Of a stretch of 64,000 nucleotides of DNA, positions 58,462 through 64,000 are shown piece by piece. Source of the stretch: Oscillospiraceae bacterium (GTDB taxonomy: Bacteria; Bacillota_A; Clostridia; Oscillospirales; Oscillospiraceae). Below the pieces are notes generated by a model that had not been told where the DNA came from, made no database searches, and saw only the letters and a program-made list of their open reading frames with translations. The stretch lies in the NCBI GenBank assembly GCA_017505505.1, contig JAFVPA010000014.1:1-64000 (forward strand). The letters run 5' to 3'. How positions within the stretch are numbered: the stretch's first letter is position 1; each line of letters begins with the position of its first letter. Position numbers and translations under genes: made by a program.

Positions 58462-60129
58462 ATGGACAAGAAAGAATACCCGGAGCTGGAGGAAACCACT
58501 GTTCTTCCCGAAGAACAGCCTGCTCCCCCTGTGGAACCGGTGGAGGATATGCCCGTCATTGAAGAGCTGACCTTCTCCGCAGAACCCCACGTGGAGCTTC
58601 CCTCCGTTCCGAACGAGATAGAACCCGACGAAACACCGATACCCGAAGCAATGCCCGAATTGGAGAGCGCACCTGCTGCGAAGGAGATTCCCGGTGATCC
58701 CCAGCCAGCCCCCAGCGCTGAGCCTGCCGTTCTTCCAATGCCTGAGGAAGTGTCCGCGGAAGCGTCCCAATCTGCTCCTGCCGAAGTGGTAGCTCCCATT
58801 GAGATCCTCCCCGACACCCAGGCCATGGATGCCCACGGTATGCTGGACCACGGTGAGGAAGAACCGCCCTTCGACATGAGCATTCTGGATGACCCGGAGC
58901 TGGCCATTCCGGAAGAACCCCCTGTGGAAGAAATTCAAGATCAGGAATACCGTGACAACGGCAAGGAATTCGATGCCATGTTCCACGCCCCTGCTCCCAA
59001 ACAGAAGGAACCGGAGCCTCCCCGCCAGGCTCCCAAGGGCCGCCCCAAGCGGAAAAAGGGCGAAGGCCTGCTGGGTATCCCCAACATTCTCGTCACCATC
59101 GTGTGGCTGGCCCTGATCGTAGCCATCGGTGTCACCGCAGGCCGTATGCTGTGGATCTGCGCCGCCGATGTTCTGGCCTTTGGCCGGGAGGACAAGCCTG
59201 TCACCATCACCATCTACGAAGCTGACACCATGGATGACATTATCAACAAGCTCCAGGAAAACGGCCTGATCCGTTATAAGAGCCTGTTTAAATTCTACGC
59301 AGATATCTCCGATGCGGAAGAAGACATCAAACCCGGTATCTACGACCTGAACACCCGCTACGATTACCACGCCCTGGTCAACTTCATGTCTCCCCGTTCC
59401 AGCCGCGAGGTCATTACCCTTACCATCCCCGAAGGCTATACCAGCGCCCAGATCTTCCGCCTGCTGGAGGAAAATCGTATTTGCACCGCCCAGGATATTG
59501 CCGCTTACGCCGCCAACGGTGAGCTGGATCCTTACTGGTTCCTGGAGGGTATCCAGCGGGGCAGCGAAAATTGTCTGGAGGGCTACCTCTTCCCCGATAC
59601 CTACGAGTTCTATAAGAACTCCACCCCACGGGAAGCCCTGCAAAGAATGCTGAACAACTTTGATTACCGTTTTGACGCAGACATGCGTGCCCGGATCGAT
59701 GCCCTGAACGCCGAGCTTACCGGAAACTACACCATCCGGGAGATCGCCATTGTGGCATCCCTTATTGAGAAGGAATCCGCCGCACCCGCTGAAAGTCCCA
59801 AGATCGCCGGTGTCATCTACAACCGTCTGTTCAACTGGGGCAACAACCCTCCCTATCTGAACATTGACGCCTCCATCGTCTACGCCCAGGGCGGCGACAC
59901 GGAGCACATCGACACCAAGCTGGACAGCCCCTACAACACCTATACGAACACCGGCCTGACCCCCGGCCCCATCGCCAACCCCGGTCTTGCCAGCCTGAAG
60001 GCTGCCCTGAATCCCGAATCCCACAACTATTACTACTACGTTCTGAATCCTGCCACCGGTATGCACCAGTTCTCCACCACCTATGACGAGCACACCGGCT
60101 ATGTGCGCAGCTTCGCGGAGGCCCAATGA
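58462..60129 (+). CDS. mltG: MltG-type endolytic transglycosylase with a long cytoplasmic N-terminus
   Basis: This 555-residue protein has about 200 acidic, Pro-rich residues at the N-terminus, then one membrane segment (NILVTIVWLALIVAIGVTAG, about 207-226). The YceG domain ends with the catalytic region IVASLIEKESAAPAESPKIA (Glu about 436), GDTEHIDTKL and PGPIANPGLASLKAAL. It cuts nascent glycan strands outside the membrane. The disordered N-terminus is far longer than in E. coli MltG. The start follows AAGGAGGAAACC. It overlaps the U32 gene. Confidence 0.93.
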   Translation: MDKKEYPELEETTVLPEEQPAPPVEPVEDMPVIEELTFSAEPHVELPSVPNEIEPDETPIPEAMPELESAPAAKEIPGDPQPAPSAEPAVLPMPEEVSAEASQSAPAEVVAPIEILPDTQAMDAHGMLDHGEEEPPFDMSILDDPELAIPEEPPVEEIQDQEYRDNGKEFDAMFHAPAPKQKEPEPPRQAPKGRPKRKKGEGLLGIPNILVTIVWLALIVAIGVTAGRMLWICAADVLAFGREDKPVTITIYEADTMDDIINKLQENGLIRYKSLFKFYADISDAEEDIKPGIYDLNTRYDYHALVNFMSPRSSREVITLTIPEGYTSAQIFRLLEENRICTAQDIAAYAANGELDPYWFLEGIQRGSENCLEGYLFPDTYEFYKNSTPREALQRMLNNFDYRFDADMRARIDALNAELTGNYTIREIAIVASLIEKESAAPAESPKIAGVIYNRLFNWGNNPPYLNIDASIVYAQGGDTEHIDTKLDSPYNTYTNTGLTPGPIANPGLASLKAALNPESHNYYYYVLNPATGMHQFSTTYDEHTGYVRSFAEAQ

Positions 60130-61343
60130 GAAAATTAGAACTGCTTAGTCCCGCCGGAGATATGGAACGGCTGAAAATGTCTGTCCTCTATGGTGCGGAT
60201 GCCGTCTATCTTGCCGGAACCAGCTTCGGTATGCGCTCCTTTGCCGGGAATTTCACCCCGGAGGAGCTGCCAATCGCCGTAAAATACGCCCACGACCACG
60301 GGGTCAAGTGCCATGTCACCGTGAACACCATGCCCCGTAATGACGAAGTTGTCCACCTGCCTGCCTATTTGGAGCAGCTGGACGCAGCCGGGGTGGATGC
60401 CCTGATTCTGGCAGACCTGGGTGCCTTCACCCTGGCAGGAAAATATGCCCCCCGCTGCGAGCGGCATATCTCCACGCAGCAATCCATCGCCAACTACGAG
60501 TGCGCCCAGGCCTGGTTCGACCTGGGTGCCACCCGGGTAGTTCTGGCCCGGGAGTGCTCTCTGGAGGAAGTCCGCACCATCCGTCAAAAAGTCGATCCCA
60601 AGCTGGAAATCGAGACCTTCGGCCATGGTGCCATGTGCGTCAGCTACTCCGGCCGCTGCCTTCTCAGCAACTACATGACCGGCCGGGACTCTAACCGTGG
60701 TGCCTGCGCCCAGCCCTGCCGCTACCAGTATGCCCTGATGGAGGAAAAGCGCCCCGGCGAATATTTCCCCGTCTACGAGGACGAAAAGGGTACATATATC
60801 CTCAATTCCCGGGATATGTGCATGATCGACCATTTAAAAGATCTGATGGATGCCGGCGTGGACTGCATCAAAATTGAGGGCCGTGCCAAATCCGCCTATT
60901 ACGCCGCCATTGTCACCGGAGCTTACCGCCATTGCATCGACGATGTGGCCGCGGGCCGTCCTGTAGATCCGGTGTGGCGGGACGAGGTGGACCACGTTTC
61001 CCACCGGATCTATTCCACCGGCTTCTACTACGGCGAGCCCGGCCAGTATACCGCCAATTCCCGCTATATCCGGGAATGGCAGATCGTGGCAAAAGTCGAA
61101 TCCTGCGACGAAAACGGCGTAGCCGTTTGCTCCCTGAACAACAAATTCAAAGCCGGGGACGAACTGGAAGTGGTGGGTCCCGACCTGCGCCCCTTCCCCA
61201 TCGTGGCGGAAAAGATGTTCGACAAAGAGGGAAACGCACTGGAGGAACCCAAGCGTCCCGAAATGAAATTCACCATCCAGCTTCCCAAACAGGTCCCTGC
61301 CCTGTCCATGCTCCGCCGCTCTGTGGATCTGTCCGCAAAGTAA
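60126..61343 (+). CDS. Peptidase U32 family protein
   Basis: This 405-residue protein has LSPAGDMERLKMSVLYGADA at the start and the U32 signature ETFGHGAMCVSYSGRCLLSN (about 159-178), followed by Cys-rich GACAQPCRYQY. U32 proteins such as TrhP/RlhA act in tRNA or rRNA hydroxylation, others were described as collagenases; here the Fe-S Cys set fits the RNA-modifying group. It overlaps MltG by ATGA. The C-terminal 80 residues are a beta domain. Confidence 0.92.
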   Translation: MRKLELLSPAGDMERLKMSVLYGADAVYLAGTSFGMRSFAGNFTPEELPIAVKYAHDHGVKCHVTVNTMPRNDEVVHLPAYLEQLDAAGVDALILADLGAFTLAGKYAPRCERHISTQQSIANYECAQAWFDLGATRVVLARECSLEEVRTIRQKVDPKLEIETFGHGAMCVSYSGRCLLSNYMTGRDSNRGACAQPCRYQYALMEEKRPGEYFPVYEDEKGTYILNSRDMCMIDHLKDLMDAGVDCIKIEGRAKSAYYAAIVTGAYRHCIDDVAAGRPVDPVWRDEVDHVSHRIYSTGFYYGEPGQYTANSRYIREWQIVAKVESCDENGVAVCSLNNKFKAGDELEVVGPDLRPFPIVAEKMFDKEGNALEEPKRPEMKFTIQLPKQVPALSMLRRSVDLSAK

Positions 61344-61351
61344 CCATCCCC

Positions 61352-61391
61352 ACTGTCATTGCCAGGAGCAAAGCGATGTATCCATCTCCGG
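61352..61391. repeat. CATTGC-family dispersed repeat
   Basis: TGTCATTGCCAGGAGCAAAG followed by CGATGTATCCATCTCC. This is a decayed version of the TGTCATTGCGAGGAGCGAAG-type unit common in Clostridia, related to 28477-28517. Confidence 0.5.
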
Positions 61392-61410
61392 AAAATAAGG
61401 GAGGTATCTT

Positions 61411-61704
61411 ATGAGAGAAAAGCTCTTCAAAGCCATCGATATTTTCTTTGAATCCCTGTATTTTCTTATCCTCACCTACACCCTTTCCAGCATGGCCATT
61501 TCCTTCAACTATGACCTGTTCGGCCTTCTCTGCCGGGTTGCCAATATCTATGCCATCACCCAGTATTACACTTCCATGAAAAAACTCACCGGAAGCACCT
61601 TCTGGACCTATGTGCTTTTGTTTGGTAATTTGTTTCTCTTCTCCGTATTGGCCTGGCGGATCGGATATGTCAAAGGTGTATTCACCCCCTTTCCCCGCTT
61701 CTAA
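61411..61704 (+). CDS. Small membrane protein of unknown function
   Basis: This 97-residue protein starts MREKLFKAID after GGGAGGTATCTT. Two hydrophobic segments (FFESLYFLILTYTLSSMAIS; YVLLFGNLFLFSVLAWRIGY) are linked by a loop with NIYAITQYYTSMKKLTGS. No family is recognised. It is the first of three small membrane genes in one unit. Confidence 0.65.
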   Translation: MREKLFKAIDIFFESLYFLILTYTLSSMAISFNYDLFGLLCRVANIYAITQYYTSMKKLTGSTFWTYVLLFGNLFLFSVLAWRIGYVKGVFTPFPRF

Positions 61705-61716
61705 AGGAGGTATTTT

Positions 61717-61965
61717 ATGAAACACGGACTGACGCTGAAATTTCTGCTGAAAGCCACTCTGGCCTGTGTTCTTCTGACCGTAGTGGAGATCCTGTTCGCC
61801 CGGTTTACCACAATTCACTACTTCTCCAGAACAGATATGAAGATGATCATAGCCTGGATCGTTGTAGCAATTGCCTGGGTCATCTACCTGGTTGGCCTGA
61901 TCCGCCAACGTAGAACTGTCAAAGAAACCGAACCCTGGAACCGAAGGGAGAAAGACCCATGGTAA
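61717..61965 (+). CDS. Small membrane protein of unknown function
   Basis: This 82-residue protein starts MKHGLTLKFL after AAAGGAGGTATTTT. It has two hydrophobic segments (LLKATLACVLLTVVEILFAR and IIAWIVVAIAWVIYLVGLIR) and a charged C-terminus (QRRTVKETEPWNRREKDPW). It overlaps the next gene by 7 bases. The function is unknown. Confidence 0.65.
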   Translation: MKHGLTLKFLLKATLACVLLTVVEILFARFTTIHYFSRTDMKMIIAWIVVAIAWVIYLVGLIRQRRTVKETEPWNRREKDPW

Positions 61966-62237
61966 AATACTGGTATTTCCTCCTCCCCGCCATCCTCATG
62001 GCCCTGATTCCTGGAGAGACCATCAACACTGTTACAAAAAAATGGATCCCGGACGAGAAAAAACGTGCAAAGTTTTTCATGGGTATTCTGACCGGATGCA
62101 TGACACTCACTACTGTGCTGCTGTTTCTGGTATCTGAAAACATCCCCTGGCATGTGCGTCTTCCCCTCTGCCTGTTCCCACTGGTCAGCGTTGGCCTTGG
62201 ATTTCTGCTTGGAAAGTTCTTTTCCAGGAAAAAGTAG
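61959..62237 (+). CDS. Small membrane protein of unknown function
   Basis: This 92-residue protein starts MVKYWYFLLP; GGGAG lies 8 bases upstream. Hydrophobic segments are at residues about 6-20, 38-55 (FFMGILTGCMTLTTVLLFLV) and 68-85 (LPLCLFPLVSVGLGFLLGKF). It ends FSRKK. It is the third of the small membrane trio and is followed by a strong terminator. Confidence 0.65.
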   Translation: MVKYWYFLLPAILMALIPGETINTVTKKWIPDEKKRAKFFMGILTGCMTLTTVLLFLVSENIPWHVRLPLCLFPLVSVGLGFLLGKFFSRKK

Positions 62238-62240
62238 TAC

Positions 62241-62274
62241 AAAAAGCACCGAACAAAACCGTTCGGTGCTTTTT
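62241..62274. terminator. Bidirectional terminator
   Basis: AAAAAGCACCGAAC pairs with GTTCGGTGCTTTTT (14 bp, 6-base loop) between convergent genes. Confidence 0.93.
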
Positions 62275-62286
62275 TATTCTCTGTAA

Positions 62287-63645
62287 TTAATTTTTCAGAC
62301 TCTGCAGCGGAGCCGGAATCCGTCCGCCTCTTGCAATGAACTTCTCGCTGGACTCTCCATGGACCGGCATAACAGGGGCGCTGCCCAGCAGGCCGCCCAT
62401 CTCTACCCGGTCTCCAACCACTTTGTTGGGAGCGGGAATGATACGGACCGCCTTGTTCTTGGAGTTCACCATACCAATAGCCGCCTCGTCCGCGATGATT
62501 GCGGAGATGGTGGCGGCACTGGTGTCTCCGGGCACCGCGATCATGTCCAGACCAACGGAGCAGACACAGGTCATAGCCTCCAGCTTATCCAGACACAGGG
62601 TGCCGCCCTCAGCCGCGGCGATCATACCCTCGTCCTCAGATACCGGGATGAAGGCACCGGACAGGCCACCCACATGGTTGGAGGCCATAACGCCGCCCTT
62701 CTTGACAGCATCGTTCAGCATAGCCAGTGCCGCTGTGGTACCATGGGTACCGCAGACCTCCAGACCCATCTCCTCCAGGATCCGGGCCACACTGTCGCCC
62801 ACAGCAGGGGTAGGTGCCAGGCTCAGATCTACAATACCGAAGGGAATGCCCAGACGGTGGGAAGCCTCCCGACCCACCAGCTGGCCCATACGGGTGATCT
62901 GGAAAGCGGTCTTCTTAATGGTCTCAGCCACAACGTCAAAAGGCTGGCCCTTAACACTCTTCAGCGCATGATGCACCACGCCGGGGCCGGAAACGCCTAC
63001 ATTCAGCACACACTCCGGCTCGCCCACACCGTGGAAGGCACCGGCCATAAAGGGGTTGTCCTCCACCGCATTGGCAAAAACCACCACCTTGGCACAGCCC
63101 AGGCCGTCGTTGTCAGCGGTAACTTCCGCAGTACGCTTGATGATACGGCCCATCTCAGCCACCGCATCCATGTTGATACCCGCCCGGGTGGAACCCACGT
63201 TGACACTGGAACAGACCCGTTCCGTAGCCGCCATAGCATCGGGAATGGAGCGCATCAGCTTCCAGTCACTGGCGGTGCAGCCCTTCTGCACCAGGGCCGA
63301 GAAGCCGCCGATAAAGTTAACACCGCAGGTCTTGGCCGCCGCGTCCAGGGTCTTGGCAATCTCCACATAGCTGTCGCACTGGCAGGCTGCACCCACCAGA
63401 GAGATGGGTGTTACGGAGATTCGTTTGTTGACGATGGGAATACCAAATTCCTTTTCGATGTCCTCGCCCACTTTCACCAGATTTTTGGCGCAGCGGGTAA
63501 TCTTGTCATAGATCTTATCACAGCAGACCTGCAGATCCGGATCACAGCAATCCAGCAGGCTGATACCCATGGTGATGGTGCGGATATCCAGATGCTGCTT
63601 GTCGATCATGTTCTGGGTCTTCAGTATGTCTTTTCTATCCAGCAT
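62287..63645 (-). CDS. UPF0210 (DUF711/PFL) family protein
   Basis: This 452-residue protein has the family signatures [20 protein letters not shown] at the N-terminus and [18 protein letters not shown] (about 133), and [16 protein letters not shown] in the middle. The reaction is unknown; the protein is found in many anaerobes next to the UPF0237 ACT-domain protein, as here. The start follows GAGGTAAAGCC, 9 bases after the ACT gene's stop. Confidence 0.94.
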   Translation of the reverse strand: MLDRKDILKTQNMIDKQHLDIRTITMGISLLDCCDPDLQVCCDKIYDKITRCAKNLVKVGEDIEKEFGIPIVNKRISVTPISLVGAACQCDSYVEIAKTLDAAAKTCGVNFIGGFSALVQKGCTASDWKLMRSIPDAMAATERVCSSVNVGSTRAGINMDAVAEMGRIIKRTAEVTADNDGLGCAKVVVFANAVEDNPFMAGAFHGVGEPECVLNVGVSGPGVVHHALKSVKGQPFDVVAETIKKTAFQITRMGQLVGREASHRLGIPFGIVDLSLAPTPAVGDSVARILEEMGLEVCGTHGTTAALAMLNDAVKKGGVMASNHVGGLSGAFIPVSEDEGMIAAAEGGTLCLDKLEAMTCVCSVGLDMIAVPGDTSAATISAIIADEAAIGMVNSKNKAVRIIPAPNKVVGDRVEMGGLLGSAPVMPVHGESSEKFIARGGRIPAPLQSLKN

Positions 63646-63654
63646 GGCTTTACC

Positions 63655-63924
63655 TCAGATGCGGTGCATGGCCTGGAAGATATCCTCCCGCTGGACCCGG
63701 ATAGACAGGCCCATCTCTTCACCGATGCGGGCCATTTCCGTGACCAGTTCCGCCAGAGGGATGTTGCACTGGGATACTTCTGCGGCCATCATCATGGTGA
63801 AGTAGCCCTGCATGACAGTCTGGTTGATATCCAGCACGTTGATATTATAGTTTGCCAGGGCGGTACAGACATTAGCAATGATGCCGACTCTGTCCTTGCC
63901 CACGACAGTTACGATTGCTTTCAT
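63655..63924 (-). CDS. UPF0237 ACT-domain protein
   Basis: This 89-residue protein is a single ACT domain (MKAIVTVVGKDRVGIIANVC), with QTVMQGYFTMMMAAEVSQCN typical of UPF0237. ACT domains bind amino acids and regulate enzymes; here it probably controls the UPF0210 partner. The start follows AAGGAGCATTTTACC. Confidence 0.93.
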   Translation of the reverse strand: MKAIVTVVGKDRVGIIANVCTALANYNINVLDINQTVMQGYFTMMMAAEVSQCNIPLAELVTEMARIGEEMGLSIRVQREDIFQAMHRI

Positions 63925-63948
63925 GGTAAAATGCTCCTTATTTGTTAA

Positions 63949-64000
63949 TCAAACCTCATAATCCGCAGAAACGCGGGTATCCAGCAGATGATGGAAATGC
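63949..64000 (-). CDS. Partial protein, C-terminus only
   Basis: The frame enters from the right edge and ends HFHHLLDTRVSADYEV, then TGA, 24 bases before the ACT gene's ATG. Only 16 codons are visible. The ending looks like those of some HEPN-domain proteins, but this is a guess. Confidence 0.3.
   Translation of the reverse strand, partial: HFHHLLDTRVSADYEV

Overview
The window comes from a Gram-positive, spore-forming member of the Clostridia, most probably an Oscillospiraceae-type gut bacterium. The GC content is in the mid-50s, Shine-Dalgarno sites are strong (AGGAGG), and promoters are sigma-A-like. Marker genes point the same way: a SPOCS-LysM spore protein, YlmH, DUF896, a BlaI/BlaR1 pair, UPF0210/UPF0237 and an MltG-U32 run. 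No rRNA, tRNA or CRISPR array was seen.

Regions: (1) 1-2.2 kb holds three minus-strand genes of mobile-element type, with their own promoter and a terminator/attenuator. (2) 2.8-9.7 kb carries a SPOCS-LysM protein, a 49-residue membrane peptide behind a long palindrome, and a branched-chain amino acid ABC transporter operon. That operon starts with an Ile/Leu/Val-rich leader peptide and an attenuator. (3) 9.8-22.8 kb is housekeeping: an SEDS/PBP pair with an FHA fusion, endonuclease IV, a WYL regulator, a CPBP protease, two flavoproteins, YlmH, DUF896 and a YgiQ-type radical SAM protein. (4) 23.2-26.7 kb is an isolated phage-type cassette: a baseplate protein fused to a CotH kinase domain, an M15 endolysin and two holin-like proteins. 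(5) 26.8-35 kb is envelope sensing and regulation: a secreted SH3 protein, BlaI plus a giant BlaR1-like sensor with CTCTA-N6-TAGAG operators, an XRE regulator, a flavodoxin and an ECF sigma/DUF4179 pair.

(6) 35.3-54.8 kb is an accessory island and the most unusual part. On the minus strand a six-gene operon encodes three uncharacterised proteins, a coiled-coil-like protein, a membrane-anchored Hsp70-like ATPase and an AAA+ ATPase. It ends in a strong terminator. Divergent from it, a plus-strand operon encodes a small protein, a 1084-residue DEAH/SNF2-type helicase, a MoxR-type AAA+ ATPase and a metallopeptidase-VWA protein, followed by a glycine-zipper membrane protein with an acidic tail. 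Beyond the minus-strand terminator lie two tandem hammerhead ribozymes, upstream of a CpsB/PHP-type gene pair whose first member has lost most metal ligands. A 2H phosphoesterase is nearby. This resembles a chaperone/AAA+/MoxR-VWA conflict or defence system, but that is inference from domain content.

(7) 55-64 kb returns to housekeeping: a DprA-like protein, a DEAD-box helicase, thymidylate kinase, a DJ-1 family protein, MltG, peptidase U32, three small membrane proteins, and a UPF0210 plus ACT-domain pair.

Three families of short repeats are scattered between genes: GTAGGGCGGG palindromes and MITE-like elements, and CATTGC-type repeats.
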